Assembly: GCA_910588555.1 (NCBI GenBank)
Contig: CAJUPC010000002.1
Location: 17,265 to 77,529 of the forward strand
DNA from: Candidatus Gastranaerophilales bacterium
GTDB taxonomy: Bacteria > Cyanobacteriota > Vampirovibrionia > Gastranaerophilales > Gastranaerophilaceae
Length of the DNA stretch: 60,265 nucleotides
Direction of reading: 5' to 3'
Below the pieces are notes generated by a model that saw nothing but the letters and a program-made list of their open reading frames with translations, was not told the DNA's origin and searched no databases. Made by a program: the position numbers and the translations under genes. Below, piece by piece: positions 25,027 through 33,626 of this stretch (the first letter of the stretch is position 1; the number at the start of each line of letters is the position of its first letter).

Positions 25027-25233
25027 ATGGCTGAAATATATCAAAGGTGGACAACATCAGCAATTATGTGCTGGGAAAGAGGATGTATTTGTAAAGGCTG
25101 TATTTATGAGAATTTTTTTATAAGCATCAAAGAATGCAGGATGAAAAGTTCTGTTATAAAGTTGGTAAAAAAAATCGGACCACCACCAAATTTAAAAGAA
25201 AAAACAGTATTGGAGGATAAAAATGATATTTAA
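25027..25233 (+). CDS. Small Cys-rich phage protein, 68 aa
   Basis: ATG at 25027 behind GGAGGGA. CWERGCICKGCIYENFF contains closely spaced cysteines suited to metal binding; then CRMKSSVIKLVKKIGPP. Not recognised by family name. Confidence 0.6.
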   Translation: MAEIYQRWTTSAIMCWERGCICKGCIYENFFISIKECRMKSSVIKLVKKIGPPPNLKEKTVLEDKNDI

Positions 25234-25399
25234 AATTATTGGTTATATTACTATTGCAGAATGGGCTATTGCAAAAGTGGTAACGGTTGCCCTTTGCTTC
25301 TTTATGTCCACATTTTTATTTAAGACATCTGTAGAATTGCTTTGCAATGCCTTTGACTGGATCAACAACCGAAAAGGAGATACTACCAATGACAAGTAA
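25223..25399 (+). CDS. Small membrane protein, 58 aa
   Basis: ATG at 25223 behind GGAGG; overlaps both neighbours. One or two hydrophobic segments (IIGYITIAEWAIAKVVTVALCFFMSTFLF). Not recognised. Confidence 0.55.
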   Translation: MIFKIIGYITIAEWAIAKVVTVALCFFMSTFLFKTSVELLCNAFDWINNRKGDTTNDK

Positions 25400-26243
25400 A
25401 ATAGAGTGGACAACAGAAACTTGGAATATTATTACAGGATGCACAAAGCACTCTGAAGGCTGTAAAAATTGTTATGCTGAAAAGATGCACAAAAGATTAA
25501 CTGGCATGGGGCAAGAGAAATATAAAGAACCTTTTTCAAAAGTGGTTTTTCATAGTGAAGAATTAAACCGAGTAATAGGGAAAAATAAACTGGTATTCGT
25601 TAATTCAATGTCTGACACTTTTCATGAGAAAATATCGGATAGTGAAATAAATTGGTTATTGACAGCTTGCCAAGTGCAGCCATTTAATCAATTCCAAATA
25701 TTAACAAAGAGAGCTTATCGGTTACCAGATTTTAAATACCCAGAGAATGTATGGTTAGGTGTTACAGTCGAAAATTTAAAACATAAGGATAGAATAGAAT
25801 ATTTAAAGAAAACAAACGCAAAAATAAAGTTTCTATCTTGTGAACCTATGCTCAGTGACCTTGGTAAATTAGACCTCACCGGAATAAATTGGGTAATTGT
25901 CGGAGGAGAATCTGGACCGAATGCAAGACCGGTTCACCCTCAATGGATAAGAAACATAATAAAACAATGTGCAGCGCAAAAAGTTCCTTGTTTCTTTAAA
26001 CAATGGGGGGAATGGGTACCGGAAACAATGATGAAAGAACTCGGACTTGATAATTATACCGGCTCCGGGGTGCTGCTGAATTTTGATGGAACAATATCCA
26101 ACTTTGATGATTTGCGCAACGGTCAGTATTTAATGCTGAAAGTAGGAAAGAAAAAAGCAGGATCGAAGATTGACGGAGAAGAATATAAGGAATATCCGGC
26201 ATGGAAACAACTTTGGGATACAGAAAACAATTGCAGGAAATAA
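25389..26243 (+). CDS. DUF5131 / phage Gp37-Gp68 family protein
   Basis: 284 aa from ATG 25389. Family features: SKIEWTTETWNIITGCTKHSEGCKNCYA with clustered Cys, VFVNSMSDTFHE, ILTKR, VWLGVTVEN, WVIVGGESGPNARP and CFFKQWGEW. The fold resembles a radical-SAM/TIM barrel, and homologues occur in phages and beside TcmP-type three-Cys-motif partners in defence contexts. The reaction is unknown. Confidence 0.9.
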   Translation: MTSKIEWTTETWNIITGCTKHSEGCKNCYAEKMHKRLTGMGQEKYKEPFSKVVFHSEELNRVIGKNKLVFVNSMSDTFHEKISDSEINWLLTACQVQPFNQFQILTKRAYRLPDFKYPENVWLGVTVENLKHKDRIEYLKKTNAKIKFLSCEPMLSDLGKLDLTGINWVIVGGESGPNARPVHPQWIRNIIKQCAAQKVPCFFKQWGEWVPETMMKELGLDNYTGSGVLLNFDGTISNFDDLRNGQYLMLKVGKKKAGSKIDGEEYKEYPAWKQLWDTENNCRK

Positions 26244-26244
26244 T

Positions 26245-26433
26245 ATGACACAAGAACAATTAAGAAGAGTAGATATAGTAAATTCCTATGCGGCAGTTTA
26301 CAAAATTGTAATGCCAATTGATTATGGCAGATTTGCAATACTTGATGAAAGAGAAAGAGAGTTGTGTCTGCAATCTGCCGAAGGTTTGATAAAAAAGATA
26401 AAAACCGAACAAGAACTGATATTGCGCAACTAA
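26245..26433 (+). CDS. Hypothetical phage protein, 62 aa
   Basis: ATG at 26245 with AGGAAATA. Single helical domain (MTQEQLRRVDIVNSYAAVYK...). Last gene before a terminator, so it closes the first early operon. Not recognised. Confidence 0.55.
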   Translation: MTQEQLRRVDIVNSYAAVYKIVMPIDYGRFAILDERERELCLQSAEGLIKKIKTEQELILRN

Positions 26434-26485
26434 CCGAATCTTATATTAAATTGAAAATCAGTTTATTCGGAGAATGGAGGTGCAT

Positions 26486-26536
26486 ATGCTGAAGGTTGAT
26501 ATATTGGGCCGGTTGCACATATATCGTAAAAACTAA
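26486..26536 (+). CDS. Possible 16-aa peptide ORF
   Basis: ATG at 26486 preceded by GGAGG at good spacing; peptide MLKVDILGRLHIYRKN. Could be a leader peptide upstream of the terminator at 26583. No other support. The rest of the 26434-26746 gap holds the terminator and an operator-like palindrome. Confidence 0.25.
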   Translation: MLKVDILGRLHIYRKN

Positions 26537-26582
26537 AGCCTTCTTTTATATCTTGTTATAAATACCAAAATTTAATATCCAC

Positions 26583-26640
26583 AAAGGCTCCGACTTCCTA
26601 CCCGGTTGTTTATTGGTAAGTTTTACCCGGAGCCTTTTTA
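26583..26640 (+). terminator. Rho-independent terminator of the first early operon
   Basis: 10-bp outer stem AAAGGCTCCG/CGGAGCCTTT with a long internal loop and a T run. Confidence 0.8.
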
Positions 26641-26700
26641 ATTATGTCCTTTTGTTTCAATATAAGCCTGTATGCATAGATATTATTTAAATATGCGATA

Positions 26701-26730
26701 TTGTGTGTTTGTAAACAGTTGAATACACAA
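26701..26730. promoter_or_regulatory. Operator-like nested palindrome
   Basis: Perfect 12-bp palindrome TGTTTGTAAACA (26706-26717) inside a 6-bp inverted repeat TTGTGT/ACACAA (26701-26706 / 26725-26730), just upstream of the SD of the 26747 gene. Confidence 0.4.
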
Positions 26731-26746
26731 GAAAAAGGAGGTCATT

Positions 26747-27562
26747 ATGACAAACAAAGAAATCACAGTAAAAACAGTACTCAAAACAAAAGCTAATTTT
26801 GAAAATTTTATTGAAGAGTATCAACCGGCAGTGATAACATCAACACTGGCAGAATATCCAAAAGCAGACGGTAGAACAGTATTAAAAATATGTGATCTAA
26901 CCCAAAACATTAATTCATTATTAGCAAGGCTCAATGATCCGGTTGTTAAAAATTTACCACAGGCCCCCTTAGTAGCATGGCTTGTAACTTCAGAAAAAGA
27001 AGAGGTTCAGAATTTAGTTGATATTATGAATAAATCAACCGGCAGAGATGATATTAAAACATTTATATTCAAAGCTGCACTTAATGATGATGAGTCAGAT
27101 ATCGATATACAATGCATATTAAAACCAGAATTCAAAGAAAGAAAATCGCAAAGAAATGATGAAACTCCGGCAAAAATACTACAGCATAAATATTGGATTA
27201 AATACTCAGAAATAAGCAACAGAAAAATAACCCCTGCACCAAGACACTTCCAAAGTCTATCAATAGGGAAAGGTGGAGTGGAAATATTCCAAACAGTGAA
27301 CACTGCTAAAAACTATGTAGCAAGCGAAATTTTAATAAGAGATGACAAAACGATATTTGAAAAGCTGCTTGAACATAAAGAAGAAATCGAAAAAGAACTC
27401 GGTACACTGGATTGGCAGAAAATTGAAGGCAAAAAATCTTCCAGAATCAGAAAAACGATAGATGCGGATGTCTCAAATGAAGAAACCCTGGAAGAAACAA
27501 TAAAAGCGCATATTGAAATGGCAAGCGAATTCAAAAGAGTATTCACACAATATTTAAACTAA
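26747..27562 (+). CDS. Hypothetical phage protein with DUF4268-like C-terminus
   Basis: 271 aa. The N-terminal region (ENFIEEYQPAVITSTLAEYPKADGRTVLKICDLT) is followed by an alpha/beta middle part. The C-terminal LGTLDWQKIEGKKSSRIRKTIDADVSNEETLEETIKAHI resembles the DUF4268 domain, often tied to nuclease-type folds. Its own SD, upstream palindrome and downstream terminator suggest an independent unit. Confidence 0.55.
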   Translation: MTNKEITVKTVLKTKANFENFIEEYQPAVITSTLAEYPKADGRTVLKICDLTQNINSLLARLNDPVVKNLPQAPLVAWLVTSEKEEVQNLVDIMNKSTGRDDIKTFIFKAALNDDESDIDIQCILKPEFKERKSQRNDETPAKILQHKYWIKYSEISNRKITPAPRHFQSLSIGKGGVEIFQTVNTAKNYVASEILIRDDKTIFEKLLEHKEEIEKELGTLDWQKIEGKKSSRIRKTIDADVSNEETLEETIKAHIEMASEFKRVFTQYLN

Positions 27563-27586
27563 GATCCGGAAACCCCGGATCTTTTT
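27561..27586 (+). terminator. Rho-independent terminator
   Basis: 9-bp stem AAGATCCGG/CCGGATCTT with T5, overlapping the stop of the preceding gene. Confidence 0.82.
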
Positions 27587-27602
27587 ATGGAGGTAAAAGT
27601 TA

Positions 27603-28076
27603 ATGAGCAATGAAAATGCTTATGAATATCTAAGGCGCTTTATATTAGAATCGGTTAAATTATCACCTGAAGAAGAGATGATTTTCAAACAAAGGCTTAA
27701 AGCTAATCGTCATAAGGTGGATGCTATAAGAAGAAAATATAAAAATTCTGATAGCTTGCTTCTCGGTTACGATAAAGAATTTCAGAGCTATGAAAACAAT
27801 ACAACAAGAGAAAATGAAATAGCTGAACTATTATGCCAGGGATTAAGTTATCAAGAATGCGCCGAATTTTTGAAAATTTCATATAGTACGGTAAAAACAC
27901 ACGTTAATTCATTATTTCAAAAAGAGTGTTGTAATTCCTTGCAACAATTTATTGTAAAAAGATTGACCGGTAAGTCTTTCCAAAATGGAAACAATTGTGA
28001 AATCAAAGAAGATCAGATAACACCACCGGATATCATAAGCGATGCTTATAATTTATTAAATAATTTATTAGGTTAA
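27603..28076 (+). CDS. LuxR/GerE-type HTH regulator
   Basis: 157 aa. The C-terminal HTH ENEIAELLCQGLSYQECAEFLKISYSTVKTHVNSLFQK is a canonical LuxR-type recognition domain. The N-terminus has no receiver or PAS features. Could control the downstream accessory or late genes. Confidence 0.8.
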   Translation: MSNENAYEYLRRFILESVKLSPEEEMIFKQRLKANRHKVDAIRRKYKNSDSLLLGYDKEFQSYENNTTRENEIAELLCQGLSYQECAEFLKISYSTVKTHVNSLFQKECCNSLQQFIVKRLTGKSFQNGNNCEIKEDQITPPDIISDAYNLLNNLLG

Positions 28077-28096
28077 AACATAATTGGAGGTTAAAA

Positions 28097-28363
28097 ATGT
28101 CAGAAAATACAAATTTATCAGATTTAAACAGTTATTTATTTAAACAAATGCGAATTCTTAATGATGAGAATTTATCCAAAGAAGAAACACAGCTTGCAAT
28201 AACTAAAGCTCAAGCTATAACCAATGTGGCAGAAACAATTATAAAAAATGGGGAACTTGCACTTAAGACCGCAGTCTTTATGCAAAGACAAAATGGAGGT
28301 CAAAAGCAATTGCCAAAATTGCTAACCCGCAATTCCGGAGGTGAAAATGGTGAAAAAGTATAG
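28097..28363 (+). CDS. Conserved phage protein, 88 aa
   Basis: The pattern SDLNSYLFKQMRILNDENLSKEETQLAITKAQAITNVAETIIKNGELALKTA matches a widespread unnamed prophage protein (LNxxLFxQLxxL...A..VA..II.NG..AL.A). Helical; function unknown. GGAGG start; overlaps the HNH gene. Confidence 0.7.
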   Translation: MSENTNLSDLNSYLFKQMRILNDENLSKEETQLAITKAQAITNVAETIIKNGELALKTAVFMQRQNGGQKQLPKLLTRNSGGENGEKV

Positions 28364-29144
28364 CCAAGAAGTGTATGACTTTGTTGCTGCACATGTTAAA
28401 GGAATTACTTGTGAAGAATTAACCAGAATAACAAACGAAGCATTGGGAACGAATTTCACAGTATGTGCAATGCATTCATATAAAACAAATCATAAATTAA
28501 AAAGTGGAATGAGATACAATGGCTCAAAAGCTAGATCAATATTTCCTCCGGAAATTGCCCAATTTATAAAAGAAAATGTTGCAGGAAAATACAATAAAGA
28601 TTTGACTGAGTTGGTTAATAAAAAATTTGGGACCAACTATACGATAAAACAAATTGATCATTATAAAACAAACCATAAAATATTTAGTGGTTTAACAGGA
28701 TATTTTGAAAAAGGACATGTTCCCAAAAATAAGGGTAAAAAAATGAACCCGGAACAATATAAAAAATGTGCCAGAACAATGTTCAAAAAAGGGAATGTTC
28801 TTCATAACCATAGACCGGTTGGAAGTGAAAGAGTTGGTAAAGATGGCTATATGCAGGTTAAAGTTGCAGATCCGAACAAATGGAAACAAAAACACGTTGT
28901 TATATACGAGGAACATTACGGATCTATTCCTAAAGGGAATAAGGTCATTTTTTTAGATAGAAATATCCGAAATTTTAATATTGAAAATCTGGCATGTGTA
29001 ACGAGTGCAGAATTAGTAAGACTAAATCAAAATCATAGAATAAGCGAGTTTCCCGAAGTAACAAAAGCCGGAATCGTGCTTGAAAAATACAGAGAAACAA
29101 TAAGACAAAAAAGGAAAGAAAATGGCGATAAAAGAAAAAACTAA
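28347..29144 (+). CDS. HNH endonuclease (phage type) with duplicated N-terminal module
   Basis: 265 aa from ATG 28347. Two copies of a ~45-residue module (about 6-52 and 68-114), both ending YKTNHK, probably bind DNA. Then comes GRPVGSERVGKDGYMQVKV-like HNH_3 sequence: RPVGSERVGKDGY, KQKHVVIYEEHYGSIPKGNKVIFLDRNIRNFNIENLACVT. Such free-standing HNH enzymes are common in phage early regions, with homing or replication roles. Confidence 0.85.
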   Translation: MVKKYSQEVYDFVAAHVKGITCEELTRITNEALGTNFTVCAMHSYKTNHKLKSGMRYNGSKARSIFPPEIAQFIKENVAGKYNKDLTELVNKKFGTNYTIKQIDHYKTNHKIFSGLTGYFEKGHVPKNKGKKMNPEQYKKCARTMFKKGNVLHNHRPVGSERVGKDGYMQVKVADPNKWKQKHVVIYEEHYGSIPKGNKVIFLDRNIRNFNIENLACVTSAELVRLNQNHRISEFPEVTKAGIVLEKYRETIRQKRKENGDKRKN

Positions 29145-29715
29145 AGAAGTAGTGCTTTCAAAAGGTATTCAAAGCGGAATGATGACTAAACTAAAACAAC
29201 AAATACAACAAATTGTAGGCTCTATTGAGGATAAAACGTGTCCACCAAGGTCATTATATCAGCTACCTATTGAAATCGCAGAAAAGTTATTCAAGCTACA
29301 ACGGACAGATAGGCTAAAGTATTTTGAAGAAATCCAAGAATATATGGCAGATGATTTATATTGGACCATACTTAGAGCTTTGTGGATATATGACGGAATA
29401 TGCACTGAACAATGGGAAAAGCTGATATATGCCAACAGGAAAAGGCAGCATAAAATAATGAAATCTTCAGAACGTCAAGCATTAAAAATTTTACCAAAGG
29501 TTATGCCAATTTATCGGGCATGTGACACAAAGGAAGATTCGAAGAAATTTAACTGGACCACGGATCCGATGGTTGCAGTTAAGATGCATAAAAAATTTAT
29601 TGCAACACAGAAAATCAAAAAGTCTGATATTTATGCATATTTTAATTCAAGAAGAGAACAGGAAGTAATACTAAAGAAGGGAGTAATCAATGAAGCTACT
29701 TGGAAAGATTTATAA
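29122..29715 (+). CDS. Putative ADP-ribosyltransferase-fold phage protein
   Basis: 197 aa. The C-terminal half carries an R-S-E-like series: YRACD (R132), NWTTDPMVAV (145-147 in the STS position) and RREQEVIL with an E179-x-E181 pair. This is the pattern of R-S-E mono-ADP-ribosyltransferases such as T4 Alt/ModA-type folds. Sequence-level inference only; the N-terminal half is helical and unrecognised. Confidence 0.4.
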   Translation: MAIKEKTKEVVLSKGIQSGMMTKLKQQIQQIVGSIEDKTCPPRSLYQLPIEIAEKLFKLQRTDRLKYFEEIQEYMADDLYWTILRALWIYDGICTEQWEKLIYANRKRQHKIMKSSERQALKILPKVMPIYRACDTKEDSKKFNWTTDPMVAVKMHKKFIATQKIKKSDIYAYFNSRREQEVILKKGVINEATWKDL

Positions 29716-29875
29716 GGAATTTGTAAAAATAATGATTTTTGCAATCAGTTTAATTTTATTCCCTTTAATTATTCCCATTTGGATAATTTGCGAAGCAATG
29801 AGCAGAGTTACAGAAAAGCAACTTGAAAAAGTTGAGAATGGAGAAAAAGAATATGGCCAGAAAAAAAGAAATTAA
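29690..29875 (+). CDS. Small membrane protein, 61 aa
   Basis: One long hydrophobic stretch (about residues 12-36) with a charged C-terminal tail; overlaps both neighbours. Not recognised. Confidence 0.55.
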   Translation: MKLLGKIYKEFVKIMIFAISLILFPLIIPIWIICEAMSRVTEKQLEKVENGEKEYGQKKRN

Positions 29876-30374
29876 ACCTAAAAGAAATTGGAGTAATATC
29901 TGTCACTATTCTTCAGATATTGAAAAGGTCAAAAATCTCAATGAAATATACCGATTTGTATATTTTAAACCTAAAAAACGACACCACGAACCAGGCTGTG
30001 CAGAGTGGGTTTATATAGATATATCTCTGGATGATTTAATTTACTATGATAACGAAATCTGTAAGGCAAAAAGACAAGTTGCTGCTAACTATGAATTTAT
30101 TGCAAGATTACGATGCACCGGAATCAAAGATAAATTTGGAAATCTTATGTTCGAAGGCGATATTACAGAGTGCAAACTGGGCAGTAACAATTATGAAACA
30201 GGATGCGTAACTTATTGCAGCCAAAAAGGTGGATATTCAAAAGGTTATACCGACATTGGTTCTTATCAAAAATATACAGAAATAGTTGGGGATATTTTTA
30301 CAACCCCGGAACTTGACTGGCCCAAAGGATCGCACTTAAAAGAATTTGGAGTGGATAAGCTTCAGGAGTTATAA
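29853..30374 (+). CDS. YopX-like domain protein
   Basis: 173 aa from ATG 29853. The C-terminal part has the YopX signature RLRCTGIKDKFGNLMFEGDI and VGDIF. YopX-type proteins are frequent in phage accessory regions; function unknown. Confidence 0.75.
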   Translation: MARKKEIKPKRNWSNICHYSSDIEKVKNLNEIYRFVYFKPKKRHHEPGCAEWVYIDISLDDLIYYDNEICKAKRQVAANYEFIARLRCTGIKDKFGNLMFEGDITECKLGSNNYETGCVTYCSQKGGYSKGYTDIGSYQKYTEIVGDIFTTPELDWPKGSHLKEFGVDKLQEL

Positions 30375-30376
30375 CA

Positions 30377-31033
30377 ATGGCTACAACATTTCGAGAAAGA
30401 CAGTGGTTAGAATTTTGTAAAGAACAAGGTCTTCCTTACACAGAAAAAGACTTAGAAAAAGCAAAACAAAAGGAAGCTGAACTTCAAAGACAACTACAAG
30501 AACGCAAACGAAAAAGAGAAGAGAGAAGTGCAAAAATAAAACAAACACATGCGCTGCATCAAAAATTAATTAAACTAGGGGCTGATTTTATAATGAAAAA
30601 TCCGCCTACAAAAGGGAATATGTATTGTTCAAAATGCAACATTATAGTAACAGAAATAACAACTTTTGCCTCAGAAAAGCCCGATGTATTAGGGTTTGCA
30701 AATGATACAAATACAGTAATGCTTGAAGCTAAAATTTCAAGGGCTGATTTTTTAAAAGATGCAAAGAAACCATTTCGGCAGAATCCGGAAACCGGCATGG
30801 GAAACTTCAGGCTTTATATAGCTCCAGTCGGATTAATAACTCCTCATGAGCTTCCTGAAAATTGGGGATTAATAGAAGTTGACGAAAAAGACAAGTGCAA
30901 AATTATTGAATATGCAAAAAGGCAAACAAGTAATATTGAAAATGAATTTTTGGTGTTGAAATCTGTTATTCGAAGAAATGGGGAATCTTCCCCAGGAATA
31001 ATAATAAAAAATTATAGAAAACCACTTAAATAA
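30377..31033 (+). CDS. MmcB-like / PD-(D/E)xK phage nuclease-fold protein
   Basis: 218 aa. Basic coiled N-terminus, then PDVLGFANDTNTVMLEAKISRADFLKDAKKPFR, in which PD..EAK forms a PD-(D/E)xK core. GNFRLYIAPVGLITPHELPENWGLIEV follows. This matches phage proteins often misnamed adenylosuccinate synthetase and related to MmcB DNA-repair nucleases. Confidence 0.75.
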   Translation: MATTFRERQWLEFCKEQGLPYTEKDLEKAKQKEAELQRQLQERKRKREERSAKIKQTHALHQKLIKLGADFIMKNPPTKGNMYCSKCNIIVTEITTFASEKPDVLGFANDTNTVMLEAKISRADFLKDAKKPFRQNPETGMGNFRLYIAPVGLITPHELPENWGLIEVDEKDKCKIIEYAKRQTSNIENEFLVLKSVIRRNGESSPGIIIKNYRKPLK

Positions 31034-31049
31034 TTGGAGGAAAATAAAG

Positions 31050-31559
31050 GTGATAACTAAAATATGGCAGCATAAGCAGGAAATTGATTTATTCTTGCAT
31101 AACGGTGAATGTACCCAGGAATATGTAGAAAATAATTATAATTTAATTGCGCAGACAGAAGATGAACTTCCCGACTGGTTCAATAATTTTTCTATTAATG
31201 GACAATTATATGATGTGCATTCAAAAATAAGGTACAAAGACACGGATTATAAAATACAGAATGTGTTTGCTTCCCCTTACTGGCTAAAACCATTAAAAGA
31301 AATAAAGCAGAATCCCCAAATAGAAAACAGAAATAATGCAATATGTCCGGCATGTGGATATGTTGATTATAATTGTTGGGAAAATGAATGTCCGGATGAG
31401 AATTATAGATGCCCTCAGTGTAAAACTCATTTATTGTTGGAACATAGATTTGAATATGGATACAGTGAAAGCGATGCCCGTTTTTATCAAAGAACCACAT
31501 TCAAAAAATTACATCATCCACCAAAAATAAAGGCAATTACAGGAGGGAATAATGGATAG
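31050..31559 (+). CDS. Zinc-ribbon phage protein, 169 aa
   Basis: GTG start behind GGAGG. An N-terminal alpha/beta region is followed by a zinc ribbon ICPACGYVDYNC..CPDENYRCPQCKTH. The N-terminal half recalls small YopX-like or DUF-type domains. Function unknown. Confidence 0.6.
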   Translation: MITKIWQHKQEIDLFLHNGECTQEYVENNYNLIAQTEDELPDWFNNFSINGQLYDVHSKIRYKDTDYKIQNVFASPYWLKPLKEIKQNPQIENRNNAICPACGYVDYNCWENECPDENYRCPQCKTHLLLEHRFEYGYSESDARFYQRTTFKKLHHPPKIKAITGGNNG

Positions 31560-31947
31560 AATATCAGCTTTAAAATTCAGTAAAGAAATTCAGCAACACG
31601 AATTTGATAAAATTATTCACGACATTATAATGGGTAAAAGTGTTTTTTTTGCGGGAGGTATATCAAGTGGGAAAACAACTCTCAATCTTAAAATGCTTTG
31701 TGAAATGTATGACAAAATTTCACTATTGCAAGAAAAAATAAAAGCTCCATACGCGTTTGTTATTAATCCAATAACATTCAAGAATCTTGAATCTAAATTG
31801 CTTACAATAAAACAACCAATGAATATACCTTTGCAAGAAAGATTTAATGGCATTCCTATATATACAAGCTCTAAAGTTTTATTGAATATATGTAGAATTG
31901 CATGGAGTAAGGAAGAACTTGAACAAATATTAAAAGGAGAGAAGTAA
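31552..31947 (+). CDS. Short P-loop-containing phage protein
   Basis: 131 aa with FFAGGISSGKTTLNLKML, a Walker A-like P-loop near residue 35, but too short for a full NTPase and without a clear Walker B. Might be a reduced ATPase or a remnant. Overlaps the previous gene by 8 nt. Confidence 0.5.
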   Translation: MDRISALKFSKEIQQHEFDKIIHDIIMGKSVFFAGGISSGKTTLNLKMLCEMYDKISLLQEKIKAPYAFVINPITFKNLESKLLTIKQPMNIPLQERFNGIPIYTSSKVLLNICRIAWSKEELEQILKGEK

Positions 31948-31971
31948 AAATAAAAAGTGAGGTCAGGGAAA

Positions 31972-32208
31972 ATGAATTTTTGCACTAAACAAAATGACGG
32001 AGTTGCACTTTGTGTATGTAAACACAGACCTTGCAACGAAATAAAAAAATACAAAGAAGCCATCAATGAGATTAGAGAATCAATTATAGAACGTCGCTGT
32101 GAAACTTGCAAAGAACACGCAATTAACAGTGATTGTGATGACTGCACTATTGGCGAAATTACGCATATAATTGATGAATTGCAATTTTCGGATAAAGCAC
32201 CGGTATGA
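31972..32208 (+). CDS. Small Cys-rich phage protein, 78 aa
   Basis: ATG at 31972. Cys pairs CVCKHRPC and CETCKEHAINSDCDDC suggest a zinc site. Overlaps the next start by 4 nt. Not recognised. Confidence 0.55.
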   Translation: MNFCTKQNDGVALCVCKHRPCNEIKKYKEAINEIRESIIERRCETCKEHAINSDCDDCTIGEITHIIDELQFSDKAPV

Positions 32209-32441
32209 AAGTTATAAAATTCAGAAAGTGGCGCAATTACAATAAAGAAGATTATAGGATAGAACCTTATTGCAAGGGAGAATGTCCTTATTGTCTGGTC
32301 AAAAAAGATAATGGCCAGGCTTTTTGTTATGGAAGATTTGAACGTCTTGAGGATGGCGCAAGTTTTAATGCTGCCGGATTGGAATGCACAAAAGTGATAA
32401 ATATTTGTTTTAGTGAAAAATTTAAATTAATAGAGAGGTAA
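32205..32441 (+). CDS. Small Cys-containing phage protein, 78 aa
   Basis: CKGECPYCLVKKDNGQAFCYG looks like a zinc knuckle; basic N-terminus MKVIKFRKWRNYNK. Not recognised. Confidence 0.55.
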   Translation: MKVIKFRKWRNYNKEDYRIEPYCKGECPYCLVKKDNGQAFCYGRFERLEDGASFNAAGLECTKVINICFSEKFKLIER

Positions 32442-32444
32442 AAA

Positions 32445-32540
32445 ATGAAGGATCTAGTTATTTTGGCAATTTTTGTAATTGTAGTTGCTGTAATTTATGT
32501 AATCCGTTTATGGAGCTATTTTAACAAAGGAGGGAAGTAA
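32445..32540 (+). CDS. 31-aa single-pass membrane peptide
   Basis: MKDLVILAIFVIVVAVIYVIRLWSYFNKGGK is encoded by an ORF whose last codons (GGA GGG AAG) supply the SD of the next gene. Its own SD is GAGAGG. One membrane helix; unknown role. Confidence 0.5.
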   Translation: MKDLVILAIFVIVVAVIYVIRLWSYFNKGGK

Positions 32541-32542
32541 AA

Positions 32543-32887
32543 ATGAAAGCGATATTAGGTAGTGTTTTTATGATGATAGGTTGGTTAATATTACTTTTAC
32601 AAATAAACAATGATGCCATAGCCGGTATCGGAGGTTTTATTTTAATCATAAGTAGTATTTTAATGTGGGAAGGAACCAAAGCAATGGATTTAAATTTGGA
32701 AAAATCTATTTTAGAAAGCGATATAAAAGAAATTCTAAAAAGAATATTAGATATGGAGTTTCAAAAAACAAATGATGGTTTTGGATGGAACAAAGAACAA
32801 CTGACAGAAATTAAAGAAACCGCTGAATTACTTGCAGAAAGAGTGAATCAGCTTGAATGTTTTGATTTGGAGGAAAATGATGAGTAA
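32543..32887 (+). CDS. Two-helix membrane protein, 114 aa
   Basis: Residues 3-21 and 27-44 are hydrophobic, followed by an amphipathic helical tail. GGAGG start. Not recognised; holin-like topology, but it sits far from structural or lysis genes. Confidence 0.5.
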   Translation: MKAILGSVFMMIGWLILLLQINNDAIAGIGGFILIISSILMWEGTKAMDLNLEKSILESDIKEILKRILDMEFQKTNDGFGWNKEQLTEIKETAELLAERVNQLECFDLEENDE

Positions 32888-33626
32888 AACAATTGAACAA
32901 TGGAAAGAAATATTGTCAAACCTTGCGAATCGTTTGGCTGATTATAGTGCAGATTATAAGTATGTAGAAAACGACATTTTAAATTGCTACGATGAAGATG
33001 AAACAAATGAAAATTTGCTCTGCCCGTTAGCGATAAGGTTATTTATACCAGGAAGTGAATATTACCTCGGAGAAGAATACGGAGAAACCTTATATTTAAA
33101 TAAAACCGGGGATGCGTTGGTAAGCGAATATGACTTCGAATTTACAGAGGTTGATGATCCGGGGTGGATATTTATTGGCTATGCTGATAAATTAAGACAA
33201 CAAATTTCAAAAATGAAAGACAAAATCGAAAATTTAGAATACCAAGCTAAAGAAAATAAAAATTGGACCGGCTTAATTGATACACTAGGAAATAGAATTT
33301 ATTTTGGGAATATTGTTCACTGGACCGATGGCGGAGATGAACTTTCTCTTGAAGAAAGAATAAAAACTCGCTGGGATAGAATTGCAGTTGTTGAAAAAGA
33401 TGGTATTGAAGTGGTCTTTAAAGTATTTGATAGCCCTGATGAATGGACTAGAAATTATAAACAAGAATTCAGATATGGCAATTTTATTTACACAGATACA
33501 CAAAAATATCTTACGGTTGTTGCCGGAAATCGTGAAGAATACGAACAAAGAATTAGAAATGCCGAAACCTGTATGACTATTGTTTTGAAAATGAGAGAAG
33601 AAAAAGGAGAAAAAGATGTGGGTTAA
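32880..33626 (+). CDS. YopX-like domain protein (second copy)
   Basis: 248 aa from ATG 32880 (ATG 32877 equally possible). N-terminal helical region and a short coiled coil, then a C-terminal YopX-like fold: NWTGLIDTLGNRIYFGNIVHW. Second YopX-like gene in the accessory block. Confidence 0.6.
   Translation: MSKTIEQWKEILSNLANRLADYSADYKYVENDILNCYDEDETNENLLCPLAIRLFIPGSEYYLGEEYGETLYLNKTGDALVSEYDFEFTEVDDPGWIFIGYADKLRQQISKMKDKIENLEYQAKENKNWTGLIDTLGNRIYFGNIVHWTDGGDELSLEERIKTRWDRIAVVEKDGIEVVFKVFDSPDEWTRNYKQEFRYGNFIYTDTQKYLTVVAGNREEYEQRIRNAETCMTIVLKMREEKGEKDVG

Noticed and set aside
32543..32887. Holin role for the two-helix membrane protein
   Set aside because: Located in the early accessory block, with no endolysin or spanin next to it; topology alone is not enough.
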